Source of the DNA: Lentibacter sp.
GTDB lineage: Bacteria; Pseudomonadota; Alphaproteobacteria; Rhodobacterales; Rhodobacteraceae
Direction of reading: 5' to 3'
Assembly (NCBI GenBank): GCA_016744435.1
Contig: JADGEJ010000026.1
Span: forward strand, 1-52,886
Length of the DNA stretch: 52,886 nt
In this document: positions 42,130-51,518 of the stretch, one piece after another
Layout of the letters: the number at the start of each line of letters is the position of its first letter
How positions within the stretch are numbered: position 1 is the stretch's first letter
Position numbers and translations under genes: made by a program
The notes under the pieces: model-generated
Databases searched by the model: none
What the model saw: only the letters and a program-made list of their open reading frames with translations
Told to the model about the DNA's origin: nothing

Positions 42130-43454
42130 GTGATGCACCAAAATCGCTGCTCGCTGTTGATGTGCGCACAAAAAAACGCAATGCAGCCGAGGCTCGGTTC
42201 AAGGCCTATGGCTTGGGCGCGATCATTGTAGCGGTACTTGCTCTCGCGATCCTGATCACCTCGGTCTTCGGAACCGGGCTGAGCGCTTTTCGGCAAACCT
42301 TTATCACCATCGAAGTGCCTCTGCCTGAAGCCAAGCTCGACAAGTCGGGTGTCCGCGATTTGAGCGTCATGAAGAAGGTAACGACGATCGGTTACAAGCC
42401 GCTTCTGCGAAATGGCCTCCTTGCAGCGATAGACGAAGCCGGAATCACGACAGATTTGTCGAAGAAAGATATTGCCAAGCTGATCTCAAAAGAAGCTCCG
42501 GCGACGGTTCGTAACTTTGTGCTGGCCAACCCTGATGCGATTGGCGGTAGCATGGTTTTTGATTTGTTGGCTAATGGGCGGATTGACGGGTTCTTCAAAG
42601 ACCGCGTCACGATGGAGAGTGCAGCCCTTGATGACAACACGTCACCCGAAGCGCTAAAACTAGCGCGCGACCTGAAAGAAGCAGGGATCATCCAGACCAA
42701 GCTTAATTGGGGTTTTCTGTTCGCGCCTGATGCGTCTGACCAACGGCCTGAAGCCGCAGGGCTTGGCGTTGCGATCCTTGGGTCACTTTACATGATGATT
42801 GTCGTTTTGGTGTTGGCCTTGCCTATTGGCGTGGCGGCGTCTGTTTACCTTGAAGAGTTCGCGCCGAGAAATCGACTGACCGATATCATCGAGGTGAATA
42901 TCTCCAACCTCGCGGCAGTGCCTTCGATTGTTTATGGCATCCTTGGGTTGGCGATCTTTATCAACTTCATGGAGTTCAATCAGTCCTCACCGCTTGTTGG
43001 CGGCTTGGTGCTGGCGCTCATGACACTGCCGACGATTATTATCTCGACGCGGGCTTCCTTGAAGTCAGTCCCGCCCTCAATCCGTGATGCTGCGCTGGGT
43101 ATTGGAGCGTCTAAGATGCAGTCGGTATTTCACCATGTTTTGCCCTTGGCAGCGCCTGGTATTTTGACTGGTACGATCATTGGGCTTGCCCAAGCACTGG
43201 GTGAAACCGCGCCACTGCTTCTGATAGGCATGGTGGCTTTTGTGCGGGAGTACCCAGCGGCCTACACGCCCGATGCCGGGTTGTTTGGCGAAGCGTCGAC
43301 AGCGCTACCCGTGCAGATTTTTAACTGGACGCAACGCGCTGATCCTGGGTTCGTCGAGCGCGCCTCTGGGGCAATTATCGTGTTGTTGGTGTTCCTTCTG
43401 GTGATGAACACAATCGCGATCATCTTGCGCCGCAAGTTTGAACGCAGGTGGTAG
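42126..43454 (+). CDS. pstA: Phosphate ABC transporter permease PstA, long alphaproteobacterial form
   Basis: A 442-residue PstA, longer than the roughly 290-residue enterobacterial protein. After the first membrane helix ([17 protein letters not shown]) comes a roughly 150-residue periplasmic region, as in alphaproteobacterial PstA with the DUF3333 domain. The permease core follows: [37 protein letters not shown] and [15 protein letters not shown]. It overlaps pstC by 4 bp, and pstB starts 5 bp after its stop. Confidence 0.94.
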   Translation: MSDAPKSLLAVDVRTKKRNAAEARFKAYGLGAIIVAVLALAILITSVFGTGLSAFRQTFITIEVPLPEAKLDKSGVRDLSVMKKVTTIGYKPLLRNGLLAAIDEAGITTDLSKKDIAKLISKEAPATVRNFVLANPDAIGGSMVFDLLANGRIDGFFKDRVTMESAALDDNTSPEALKLARDLKEAGIIQTKLNWGFLFAPDASDQRPEAAGLGVAILGSLYMMIVVLVLALPIGVAASVYLEEFAPRNRLTDIIEVNISNLAAVPSIVYGILGLAIFINFMEFNQSSPLVGGLVLALMTLPTIIISTRASLKSVPPSIRDAALGIGASKMQSVFHHVLPLAAPGILTGTIIGLAQALGETAPLLLIGMVAFVREYPAAYTPDAGLFGEASTALPVQIFNWTQRADPGFVERASGAIIVLLVFLLVMNTIAIILRRKFERRW

Positions 43455-43458
43455 AGAG

Positions 43459-44289
43459 ATGAATATGCGAGATACAGCACAAACGAATGATGAAATAAGT
43501 ATAGAAACGGGCGCAGAGATGCACATGGATGAGACTAGTAAAATCAGTGCCAAGGACGTGCAGGTTCACTATGGAGATAACCACGCTATCAAGGATGTTA
43601 GCGTGGAGATCGCTGATAAGGCAGTGACCGCGTTTATCGGGCCATCGGGCTGCGGCAAGTCAACATTTTTGCGCTGCCTTAACCGGATGAATGATACGAT
43701 CGACATTTGTCGCGTTGCTGGCGAAATCAAGATCGACGATGAAGACATCTATGACAAGCGTGTAGACCCTGTGCAACTGCGCGCCAAAGTTGGAATGGTG
43801 TTTCAAAAACCCAACCCATTCCCAAAGTCGATCTATGACAATGTGGCCTACGGCCCGCGCATCCATGGGCTGGCCAACAACAAAGCCGAGCTCGACGGCA
43901 TTGTCGAACGTGCCCTGAGGCGTGGCGCCATTTGGGAAGAAGTCAAAGACCGACTAGACGCTTCGGGAACAGGGCTTTCTGGCGGGCAGCAGCAGCGCTT
44001 GTGCATAGCTCGTGCGATAGCAACGGAACCACAGGTTCTACTGATGGATGAGCCCTGTTCGGCCTTGGACCCGATCGCGACGGCACAAGTGGAAGAACTG
44101 ATTGATGAGTTGCGTAAAAGCTACTGCGTTGTCATTGTTACCCACTCAATGCAACAAGCCGCGCGCGTGAGCCAGCAGACAGCATTTTTTCACCTCGGCA
44201 ACCTCGTTGAATTCGGGGAGACCGATAAAATTTTTACCAACCCAGAAGACCCTCGCACCGAGAGTTATATCTCCGGCCGGATTGGGTAA
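43459..44289 (+). CDS. pstB: Phosphate ABC transporter ATP-binding protein PstB
   Basis: A 276-residue ATPase. Walker A is [17 protein letters not shown]. The PstB-specific [20 protein letters not shown], signature [17 protein letters not shown] and Walker [14 protein letters not shown] follow, with [12 protein letters not shown] as the switch. The chosen ATG follows agagag; about 30 residues precede the ABC core, more than in E. coli PstB. It energises PstCA and, with PhoU, passes phosphate status to PhoR. Confidence 0.95.
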   Translation: MNMRDTAQTNDEISIETGAEMHMDETSKISAKDVQVHYGDNHAIKDVSVEIADKAVTAFIGPSGCGKSTFLRCLNRMNDTIDICRVAGEIKIDDEDIYDKRVDPVQLRAKVGMVFQKPNPFPKSIYDNVAYGPRIHGLANNKAELDGIVERALRRGAIWEEVKDRLDASGTGLSGGQQQRLCIARAIATEPQVLLMDEPCSALDPIATAQVEELIDELRKSYCVVIVTHSMQQAARVSQQTAFFHLGNLVEFGETDKIFTNPEDPRTESYISGRIG

Positions 44290-44301
44290 GGAGAAGCCGC
44301 T

Positions 44302-45009
44302 ATGAACGAGCATATTTCATCTGCCTATGACCGTGACCTTGAGGGTCTGAGTGCGCTGATCATGAAGATGGGAGGCCTAGTGGAGGAGGCCATTCTAGAC
44401 GCCGCGAAGTCGTTTGAAACCCAGGACATAGAACTGGCGGAGGCGGTGCGCTCTAAGGATAAGGTTATCGACGCCCTTGAGCTTGAGATCAACGATGTGG
44501 CGGCGAGAATTATCGCGCTGCGCGCACCCGTTTCCAAGGACCTGCGGGTGGTGCTGACAGTTCTTCGCCTCGCGGCAAGTCTTGAGCGGGTCGGAGATTA
44601 CGCCAAAAACATCGCCAAGCGCACTTCTGCTCTGATTGACCTACCGACCCATAAGAGCGCACATTCTTCCCTGCGGCGCATGTCGCGTGAGGTGCAGCTG
44701 ATGCTGAAAGATGTGTTGGATGCCTACATGCGTGGCGATGCAGAAATCGCGGAAGATGTACGCCAGCGTGATCAGGAAGTGGACCAAATGTATAACGCAT
44801 TGTTCCGTGAGTTTCTCACATTCATGATGGAAGATCCGCGCCAGATTACCGCCTGTATGCACCTCCATTTCATGGCGAAGAACATTGAGCGCATGGGCGA
44901 TCTGACCACCAATATGGCTGAGCAGGTGATTTACCTTGTGACAGGCGAGATGCCCGAGGAAGCGCGCCCCAAATCTGATAGCACGGCCTATCTGAGCGCG
45001 TTGGACTAA
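44302..45009 (+). CDS. phoU: Phosphate signalling protein PhoU
   Basis: A 235-residue all-helical protein with two PhoU repeats. YDRDLEGLSALIMKMGGLVEEAI starts the first (motif given in outline), with ALRAPVSKDLRVVLTVLRLA and LERVGDYAKNIAKR. The second has MHLHFMAKNIERMGDLTTNM. The E/DxxxD-type metal motifs are in the ERVGDYAKN and ERMGDLTTN segments. It suppresses the Pho response when phosphate is ample by acting between PstB and PhoR. The ribosome site aaggag precedes the ATG, and phoB begins 5 bp after the stop. Confidence 0.95.
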   Translation: MNEHISSAYDRDLEGLSALIMKMGGLVEEAILDAAKSFETQDIELAEAVRSKDKVIDALELEINDVAARIIALRAPVSKDLRVVLTVLRLAASLERVGDYAKNIAKRTSALIDLPTHKSAHSSLRRMSREVQLMLKDVLDAYMRGDAEIAEDVRQRDQEVDQMYNALFREFLTFMMEDPRQITACMHLHFMAKNIERMGDLTTNMAEQVIYLVTGEMPEEARPKSDSTAYLSALD

Positions 45010-45013
45010 GCCC

Positions 45014-45703
45014 GTGACCACGCTGCAGCCGCATATTCTTATTGTAGAGGATGACTCCGCACAACGAGAGGTTTTGAGTTATAATATCGAAGCAGAGGGC
45101 TTCCGCGTGACCCTCGCAGTGGATGGTGAACAGGGGCTGTTATGTGTCGCCGAAGACCTGCCAGATGTTATCGTGCTCGATTGGATGATGCCCAAACTGT
45201 CGGGTATCGAAGTATGTCGCCAGCTCAAGGCTAAGGCCGACACACGGCAAATTCCGGTGATCATGCTCTCGGCGAGATCAGAAGAGTTTGACAAGGTGCG
45301 TGGCCTTGAGACAGGCGCGGACGACTATGTTGTCAAACCGTATTCAGTTGCGGAACTTATGGCGCGCATTCGCAACCAGCTGCGGCGCGTTCGTCCCGTG
45401 AGTGTCGGCGCAACTCTGGAATTTGAAGACATCGTGTTGGACGCAGAAACTCACCGGGTCATGCGCGCGGGTGACGAGATCAAGCTAGGTCCTACGGAGT
45501 TTCGCCTGCTGAGCACTTTCATCGAAAAGCCAGGGCGTGTCTTGTCGCGCGAGCAATTGCTCGACAGGGTATGGGGGCGCGACATCTATGTTGATAGCAG
45601 AACAGTTGATGTCCACGTTGGCCGATTGCGTAAAGCCCTGACCCGTTTTGGCGGGAACGATCCAATAAGAACAGTGCGCGGCACTGGATACGCTTTAAGA
45701 TAA
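45014..45703 (+). CDS. phoB: Phosphate-regulon response regulator PhoB
   Basis: A 229-residue OmpR-type response regulator starting at GTG. The receiver has acidic LIVEDDSAQ, the phospho-acceptor Asp56 (VIVLDWMMPKLSG), Ser/Thr at MLSARSEEFD and Lys at YVVKPYSVAEL. The winged-helix DNA-binding domain ends RVWGRDIYVDSRTVDVHVGR and TVRGTGYALR. It is the expected partner of PhoR and of the PHO box at 39730-39762. Gene order phoR-pstSCAB-phoU-phoB is usual for this bacterial group. Confidence 0.96.
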   Translation: MTTLQPHILIVEDDSAQREVLSYNIEAEGFRVTLAVDGEQGLLCVAEDLPDVIVLDWMMPKLSGIEVCRQLKAKADTRQIPVIMLSARSEEFDKVRGLETGADDYVVKPYSVAELMARIRNQLRRVRPVSVGATLEFEDIVLDAETHRVMRAGDEIKLGPTEFRLLSTFIEKPGRVLSREQLLDRVWGRDIYVDSRTVDVHVGRLRKALTRFGGNDPIRTVRGTGYALR

Positions 45704-45743
45704 GCTCTCTTGGGTTAAGTTTGGCAGTAGGCCTGAAATAGAT

Positions 45744-46172
45744 GTGTCTCTCGAACTGCCCAAACGGATCATCAATGATGCAATTGGCGGCTCTCAGGCT
45801 TTTGCCGAGGCCCAATTGACGGGGTGAATGGTGCGTCCACGCAGAACGCTCGGGTTAGCTATTTGGTAAGTCAGAACCGCAATCCGAACCAGACAACGCA
45901 GGTGCAATCGCTTGTCCTCGCCGCCGGCGCGGCTGGATATCAGGCCCCCCAGTATCTGGTGCAAGAAGCACAGGCGCAATTTGCAACTGCCAACAACAAC
46001 GGCCGCTTTTGGAGCGCAGCCAGCTCAGCAGCAGGGCGGGTTTGTGCAACAACAACTTGCTCCGGTCTTTGCAACGCCTGTGCAAGCACCGCAAGGCCAG
46101 CAACAAGTCTCCCCGACAACACCTCTTTTTGGTGCCGCGCCGCAAGTGCAGCAACCACAACAGCAGCAATAG
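45744..46172 (+). pseudogene. Small Ala/Gln-rich protein gene broken by two compensating frameshifts
   Basis: Three pieces in two frames read as one coherent product of about 142 residues. Frame A from GTG 45744 gives SLELPKRIINDAIGGSQAFA and onward to a TGA at 45825. Frame B from about 45824 gives NGASTQNARVSYLVSQNRNP through QYLVQEAQAQFATANNN. Frame A again from about 46002 gives AAFGAQPAQQQGGFVQQQ to a Gln-rich end. Loss of one G in the run at 45821-45824 and gain of one G near 46001 would explain it. It is either a real pseudogene or two sequence errors. The function is unknown. The flanking bases 45704-45743 and 46173-46278 hold nothing else recognised. Confidence 0.6.
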
Positions 46173-46278
46173 TGGTTTAGTTGTGACTGATACTTGCGCA
46201 GTTCAAGCATATCTAGATGGGCATGATCGCCGCGATCTGCTTGACCTGCCGAGCGAGACCAGTCACCAAATGCAGTGA

Positions 46279-46303
46279 ACACCTTCTCAATTGGGCAAGG
46301 TGT
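46279..46303 (+). other. Hairpin upstream of racemase gene
   Basis: ACACCTT (46279-46285) and AAGGTGT (46297-46303) form a perfect 7-bp inverted repeat with an 11-base loop, 20 bp before the ATG at 46324. It may be an operator or a leader hairpin. No T tract follows. Confidence 0.35.
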
Positions 46304-46323
46304 CTAACCGGAGGGATAAAGAC

Positions 46324-47430
46324 ATGCTGAACGGTGTGCGCATCATTGAAATCGAAGGTCTCGGCCCGGCACCATTTTCAGCTATGCATTTGGCCGATCT
46401 TGGAGCTGACGTTATTGTTGTTCACCGAAAGGGTGGCAACAGGACGCCAGGAATGCCAGGGCTTCCGATCATCGACCGCGGGAAGCGATCAATTGAGCTT
46501 GACCTAAAAGACGCTGATGACGTTGCAGCGCTCAAAGCACTTTTGCGAACAGCAGATGGCCTGATCGAAGGGTTCCGCCCCGGAGTTATGGAGAAACTGG
46601 GACTAGGGCCAAAAGACTGCCACGCGCTTAACCCTGTGCTGGTTTACGGACGCATGACAGGTTGGGGACAAGAGGGGGCGATGTCCAAGATGGCGGGTCA
46701 CGATATGAACTATACTGGCCTATCAGGCGCATCATGGTTTGCATCATTGCCCGGCCAGCCGCCTGTTGCGCCCGCAACATTGGTGGGCGACATAGGAGGT
46801 GGCGCACTATATCTGACAGTGGGCATGCTTGCGGGTTTTCTAAATGCCCGAGCGACCGGCAAAGGAACCGTCGTAGACGCTGCGATTGTCGATGGCTCCG
46901 CACATATGATGAACCTGTTGATGACGTTGCGACAAACTGGTTCGCAAAGTTCTGATCGCGGACAAAGTATGCTGGATGGCCCCCATTGGAGCAGGACATA
47001 TGCATGTGCCGATGGTGGCTTCATAAGCGTGCAACCGGTAGAGCCAAAATTCTACGCAGTTTTTCTGGAGCGGCTCGGATTGACGGATGATCCTGATTTC
47101 ACAGGGCAATATGACATGGACAGCTGGCCAAAAGCCACACAGCGCTTGGCTGACTTGTTTGCCTCAGAGCCTCGTGGCCATTGGGCGGTGTTGTTTGAAG
47201 GCACAGACGCCTGCGCGGGCCCTGTGCTGAGCCCTGATGAAGCTGCCTTGCATTCTCTGAACAAGGAGCGTGATATCTGGAACAATGATGAAAGCCTGCA
47301 AGCGGCCCCAGCGCCCCGTTTTAACGGGTCTGCCGCCATACCCGGCGTGCCTCCTGCAAGGGGGCAACATTCTGATGAGATACGCGCCGAACTTGCCTTG
47401 TCGCCAGATGCTCGCCAGAAAGCGATGTAG
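46324..47430 (+). CDS. Alpha-methylacyl-CoA racemase (CaiB/BaiF family)
   Basis: A 368-residue family III CoA-transferase-fold protein. It has NGVRIIEIEGLGPAPFSAMH, ADLGADVIVVHR, and KMAGHDMNYTGLSGASWF, the racemase-type segment whose His matches the catalytic His of alpha-methylacyl-CoA racemases. LVGDIGGGALYLTVGMLAGF follows with the expected Asp. It epimerises 2-methyl-branched acyl-CoAs so that beta-oxidation can proceed. ATG 46324 follows cggaggg. It converges with the second LIV-type importer; a shared pathway is possible. Confidence 0.9.
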   Translation: MLNGVRIIEIEGLGPAPFSAMHLADLGADVIVVHRKGGNRTPGMPGLPIIDRGKRSIELDLKDADDVAALKALLRTADGLIEGFRPGVMEKLGLGPKDCHALNPVLVYGRMTGWGQEGAMSKMAGHDMNYTGLSGASWFASLPGQPPVAPATLVGDIGGGALYLTVGMLAGFLNARATGKGTVVDAAIVDGSAHMMNLLMTLRQTGSQSSDRGQSMLDGPHWSRTYACADGGFISVQPVEPKFYAVFLERLGLTDDPDFTGQYDMDSWPKATQRLADLFASEPRGHWAVLFEGTDACAGPVLSPDEAALHSLNKERDIWNNDESLQAAPAPRFNGSAAIPGVPPARGQHSDEIRAELALSPDARQKAM

Positions 47431-47513
47431 TGCTTGTTTTTGGGTGATTGCGAGCCTCAGTTCGCAACAGTTTGGCTACTTCAAAGAGGCCTTTAGAGAA
47501 CTGGTTTAGGCAG

Positions 47514-47543
47514 AAAAATGCCGGAGTCTAAGCCCCGGCATTT
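47514..47543 (-). terminator. Rho-independent terminator of the second LIV-type operon
   Basis: Read on the minus strand, AAATGCCGG (47543-47535) pairs with CCGGCATTT (47524-47516) across ten bases and runs into a T tract (47518-47514). It lies 21 bp after the binding-protein stop. On the plus strand it may also help to end the racemase transcript. Confidence 0.8.
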
Positions 47544-47564
47544 AGGTGTTCTGATTGTGTTAGA

Positions 47565-48758
47565 TCAGTCGATCAGCTCGGCTGACCATTTTCCATCAAC
47601 GACAACGCTCTTGCTGAAGCGTCCGGCGACGTCACCGTTGGCGTCGAAGTCCTGATTGCCCGCAGCACCTTCGTAGTTGATCTCACCACCTGCAGCGAGG
47701 ATCGCTTTGGCTTTTTCCCATTCGCCGGGCAGGATAACTTCTCCCGGGGCGGTGGCGATGTCGCGTAGAGCGGCGGCAATGACGCCCCGGTCTGCCGCAC
47801 CGGCCTTTTCGATGGCCAAAGCAAGCATGAAGGTCGCGTCATAGCCGTTGGCGACAAACGGATCAGACGCAGGAACTTCTGCTGCATCGGCAAGAGGCTT
47901 CCATGCGCCGAATGCTGCAGTAGAATCGTCCGAGGCCGATGTGGTGAAGGTCACGTTGGTTAGGTTTTCGGCACCAAGTTGCTCGATGACTTCGCTCGAC
48001 AACATACCGTCTGCACCGATAAAGGACGTGAATGCACCGGTTTCCAGTGCGTTACGCATGATAGTGATGCCGCCGGATCCGTAATACGCGAACAGTGCAA
48101 GGTTGTCTGAGGTTGCGCCAAGTGTCGCAACTTCAGAGCGGTAGGACGCCTTGTTGGGTTCGTGCGCCTCATTGGCCGTAATCTTACCGCCTGCGGCTGT
48201 GTAGGCTGCGGAAAAAGCACTGGCTAGGGCTGCGTTGTAGTCGTCGTTGGCATATGAGATTGCAAGTTCGGTCATGCCCTTGGCAATTGCGAGTTCAGCC
48301 AAAGCAACACCTTGATAGGCATCGGATGCTGCGGCGCGGAAGACGAGATCAGTGCCGTCTTCCATGTCCGTGATCGCAGGCGATGAGGCTGAAACTGATA
48401 GTGTTACAACGCCAGCAGGGATTGACACGGATTCGGCTTGAGCGATTGTGGCGCCTGAGCAGACCGGGCCAAGGATGGCCGCGACGTTGCTGACATTGAT
48501 CAGCTTTGTTACGGCATCGACCGCTGCTGTCGGGTCACAAGCCGAGTCAGCACGAATGATGTTGTAAGCTTCGCCACCAGCGAACATACCGCCTTGAGCG
48601 TTGATGTGTTTCGCAGCCAGATCGACAGCCGCTGCGATTGGCGCGACCAAATCAGGGATCGGGCCAGTCATTGCCATCGGGTTGCCGACGTTTACATCTG
48701 CCATCGCTGAAGTTGCGATCATCGCAAGGGCCGTGTTGGCCAAAAGTAGGTTTCTCAT
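47565..48758 (-). CDS. LIV-type ABC transporter substrate-binding protein
   Basis: A 397-residue type 1 periplasmic binding protein. The signal peptide is MRNLLLANTALAMIATSAMA, followed by DVNVGNPMAMTGPIPDLVAP. ATG 48758 has gggag at good distance; ATG 48764 is only one base from it. CDPTAAVDAVTKLINVSNVA and ILGPVCSGATIAQAE are typical, with a likely Cys-Cys pair in the N-lobe. It is the last gene of the second importer operon, 24 bp after the LivM-like gene. The ligand may be a branched amino acid, amide or short acid; the family alone does not decide. Confidence 0.92.
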   Translation of the reverse strand: MRNLLLANTALAMIATSAMADVNVGNPMAMTGPIPDLVAPIAAAVDLAAKHINAQGGMFAGGEAYNIIRADSACDPTAAVDAVTKLINVSNVAAILGPVCSGATIAQAESVSIPAGVVTLSVSASSPAITDMEDGTDLVFRAAASDAYQGVALAELAIAKGMTELAISYANDDYNAALASAFSAAYTAAGGKITANEAHEPNKASYRSEVATLGATSDNLALFAYYGSGGITIMRNALETGAFTSFIGADGMLSSEVIEQLGAENLTNVTFTTSASDDSTAAFGAWKPLADAAEVPASDPFVANGYDATFMLALAIEKAGAADRGVIAAALRDIATAPGEVILPGEWEKAKAILAAGGEINYEGAAGNQDFDANGDVAGRFSKSVVVDGKWSAELID

Positions 48759-48782
48759 TTTCATACTCCCAGTTTCCGCTGT

Positions 48783-49853
48783 CTATTTCTTAACCTGAGG
48801 TGATGCGGGTCGCACCTCGGGTAGTATCCCGCCGGGAAACTTCTGCAAAATAACCTGCATCAGAATGCCAATCAGCATCATCCGCAAGAACCCGGCGCGA
48901 GTTGTAAGGATAGTCGTGTCTAAGGATTGAAAAACATATCCGATCAGATTGATGCCGCCGCCTATCAACAGCTCGCTTGTCGACCAGAGTGTCCAGATCA
49001 CGAAGGCTCCTAGGATGGCCCCCCGGTTGTTTCCAGAGCCGCCCAAGATCAGCATGACCCAAACGAGGAAAGTGACTTTTGTAGCATCAAATGTGTTTGT
49101 CGGCTCGATGAGCCTCAAGTGCTGGGCGAAGAGAGCACCAGCAAAGCCCATAATAGCGGCACCAATAACAAAGGCTTCGATCCGGCGAGCGGTGACGTTT
49201 TTTCCTGCCGCGCGGGCGGCAGGCTCGTTCTCGCGGATCGCTGTCATCATACGGCCCCAAGGGGAAACCCTTGCTCGTTCCAGCAACCGATAGATGACAT
49301 AGACGCACAGCAGGATGGTCGCCGCAAAGCAGGGCTGCCACCACCAGTTTGGCAGGCCATCAAAGAACGCCTGCCAGCTTTCGGGGCTGGCGAACCAGTT
49401 CAGGGGCCAACTGCTATAAAACCGTTCTTCGGAAAAATGCTCCCAAGCGCGCGGGATCTTGTTGATGCCGCGCGGTCCGTTGGTGATATCAGCTTCGTTC
49501 TTCAAAATCAGTTTGATGATCTCAGCGATACCGATAGTCGCAATGGCCAGATAGTCGGAACGCAATCGGATACAGATAAGGCCAATGACCGCAGCGACGA
49601 GTGCCGAGAGCAACATTCCCAGCAGCATGCCGACCGGAAGTGGCAGGCCAAAGCCCCCCACATGGTAGGTGCTTTCTGCGGTAGTCAGTAAGGCATAGGT
49701 ATAGGCCCCGACTGCTGCGAAACCAACGATACCGACGTTGAAGAGCCCAGCAAAGCCCCATTGTACGTTAAGTCCAAGTGCGAAGATCGCATAGATTCCG
49801 CCAACTGTGAGAAGTGACAGTAAGTAGAGAAAGTATCCCAAATAGGCTTCCAT
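48783..49853 (-). CDS. LIV-type ABC transporter permease (LivM-like)
   Basis: A 356-residue permease starting EAYLGYFLYLLSLLTVGGIY. It carries ALGLNVQWGFAGLFNVGIVG, the LivM motif, and VMLILGGSGNNRGAILGAFV, the ATPase-contact loop. About eight to ten hydrophobic helices are visible, with a 60-residue loop around PRAWEHFSEERFYSSWPLNW. Its ATG overlaps the LivH-like stop by one base (TAATG). Confidence 0.92.
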   Translation of the reverse strand: MEAYLGYFLYLLSLLTVGGIYAIFALGLNVQWGFAGLFNVGIVGFAAVGAYTYALLTTAESTYHVGGFGLPLPVGMLLGMLLSALVAAVIGLICIRLRSDYLAIATIGIAEIIKLILKNEADITNGPRGINKIPRAWEHFSEERFYSSWPLNWFASPESWQAFFDGLPNWWWQPCFAATILLCVYVIYRLLERARVSPWGRMMTAIRENEPAARAAGKNVTARRIEAFVIGAAIMGFAGALFAQHLRLIEPTNTFDATKVTFLVWVMLILGGSGNNRGAILGAFVIWTLWSTSELLIGGGINLIGYVFQSLDTTILTTRAGFLRMMLIGILMQVILQKFPGGILPEVRPASPQVKK

Positions 49854-50800
49854 TAGAACGACCTTCCTTTGAATAGACCCTGTGGGCGCACAATCAGCAT
49901 GATGACCATGATAGCAAAGGCGACGCCGGTTTTGTATCCGGGGCTAAGCAGAGGTGCATCGCCGATCCAAGGATAGGCCGAGAGCTCTTCGGCCAGGCCG
50001 ATGATCAGGCCGCCAGCAACCGCGCCATAGGGTTTGCCGATCCCACCCAAAATCGCGGCGGCAAACATTGGCAGCAACATGCGGAAGCCCATTGTCGTTT
50101 CAAGAATTTGCGTGTCCATCACGAGGAAAACCCCAGCAGCCATTGCGCAGATGCCGCCAACGATCCACGTGGCGCGAATGACGTTGTCGACATTGATACC
50201 AGTAACATGGGCCAGATCAGGGCTGTCGGACACGGCGCGCATGGCCTTCCCGATGCGTGTTTTGTTCAGCAGATAGGATAGCGCAATTACGATGATGATC
50301 GTTCCAAGGAAGATGAAGATATGCTTGTTGGGCATGATAATCATGGCCCCTAGATCACCTGTGAGATCACGCAACATAGCGTTTGGTTTCGCAATGCCGG
50401 GGACGAAGGCGATCTGGTTTGGCCCCCAGATGACTTGCACTGCAGAGCGGATAATCAGCATCATGCCAAACGATGCCATAACCACTTTGATAGTCTCTTC
50501 TTTGCGGAAGGGTTTGTAGAAATACCTGTCAGTTCCTAGGAACAGCAAGATTACCAGAACCGTAGCAGGCACCATTGCGACCAGCGGATGCAGGGTAAGT
50601 CCCGCATAGCCTGCGATCGCCATGATCGTCCATGTCAGGTAGGCACCGCTCATCATGATTTCACCATGAGCGAAATTGGCAAAACGCAGAATGCCAAATG
50701 TTAGAGTGATGCCAATTGCCCCGAGAGCGTAGATACAACCCAGTACAAGGCCAGGTATGAGATAGAAGTTTACGAATTCAAATCCGAATGCGTCCCACAT
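49853..50800 (-). CDS. LIV-type ABC transporter permease (LivH-like)
   Basis: A 315-residue permease starting WDAFGFEFVNFYLIPGLVLG. GITLTFGILRFANFAHGEIM is the LivH motif, and AILGGIGKPYGAVAGGLIIG the ATPase-contact loop. ATG 50800 is one base after the LivF-like stop; the longer frame overlapping livF is rejected. It forms the channel with the LivM-like protein. Confidence 0.92.
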   Translation of the reverse strand: MWDAFGFEFVNFYLIPGLVLGCIYALGAIGITLTFGILRFANFAHGEIMMSGAYLTWTIMAIAGYAGLTLHPLVAMVPATVLVILLFLGTDRYFYKPFRKEETIKVVMASFGMMLIIRSAVQVIWGPNQIAFVPGIAKPNAMLRDLTGDLGAMIIMPNKHIFIFLGTIIIVIALSYLLNKTRIGKAMRAVSDSPDLAHVTGINVDNVIRATWIVGGICAMAAGVFLVMDTQILETTMGFRMLLPMFAAAILGGIGKPYGAVAGGLIIGLAEELSAYPWIGDAPLLSPGYKTGVAFAIMVIMLIVRPQGLFKGRSF

Positions 50801-50801
50801 A

Positions 50802-51518
50802 TTAGTGCCCCCCGCCCAAGAACATGCGCGCGATTTCAGGGTCCGCCGCGAGGCCAGCCCCCGTTCCCGTGTGCCGATTTGCTCCATCAACCAAAACATA
50901 ACCGCGGTCAGAAACGCCGAGAGCCTGCTTTGCGTTTTGTTCAACAATCAAGATAGGCACGCCCGTGCTTTTGATCTTTTGAATGGTTGAGAAGATCTCG
51001 CCGCGATACTTTGGTGAAAGACCTGCTGTGGGCTCGTCCAATAACAAGATTTTCGCGTCCACCATCAAAGCCTTGGCCATGGCAACCATCTGACGTTGGC
51101 CGCCTGACAGAGACCCAGCAGCCTGATTGCGTTTCTCCGCGAGGTCCGGGAACAAATCAAACATTTCTGCCAAACGTTCGGGGATACCATCGGGCCGCGT
51201 CCATGCGCCCATCTCAAGGTTTTCCTGAACGCTGAGGTTCACGAAGACGTTGTTGGTTTGGGGCACATATGAAATGCCTTTCTCGATCACTTTTTGAGCT
51301 GGCGTGTCGGTGATGTCTTCACCGTTCAAAACGACCGTGCCCTCAGCAATGTTGAGCAGGCCTAAAACGGACTTCATGGCCGTTGATTTACCGGCGCCAT
51401 TCGGCCCGATAATTGCGACAATCTCGTTTGGGTTCACATAGAGAGACAGGTCATGCAAAATCTCGGTCTGACCATAGCCAGCCTTCAGATTATTAAGGGA
51501 CAGCACAGCTTGGGTCAT
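50802..51518 (-). CDS. LIV-type ABC transporter ATP-binding protein (LivF-like)
   Basis: A 238-residue ATPase with a normal Walker A (IGPNGAGKSTAMKSV), in contrast to the LivF-like protein at 9911. Signature LSGGQRQMVAMAKALM and Walker B ILLLDEPTAGLSPKYR follow. The switch reads LIVEQNAKQAL; LivF proteins commonly have EQN here. It overlaps the LivG-like gene by 4 bp. Confidence 0.94.
   Translation of the reverse strand: MTQAVLSLNNLKAGYGQTEILHDLSLYVNPNEIVAIIGPNGAGKSTAMKSVLGLLNIAEGTVVLNGEDITDTPAQKVIEKGISYVPQTNNVFVNLSVQENLEMGAWTRPDGIPERLAEMFDLFPDLAEKRNQAAGSLSGGQRQMVAMAKALMVDAKILLLDEPTAGLSPKYRGEIFSTIQKIKSTGVPILIVEQNAKQALGVSDRGYVLVDGANRHTGTGAGLAADPEIARMFLGGGH

Noticed and set aside
45824-46180. 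Stand-alone gene in the middle frame of the broken Gln-rich gene
   Set aside because: Its second half loses the Gln-rich composition seen in the other frame and its GTG start lacks a ribosome site. The three-piece reading explains the data better.
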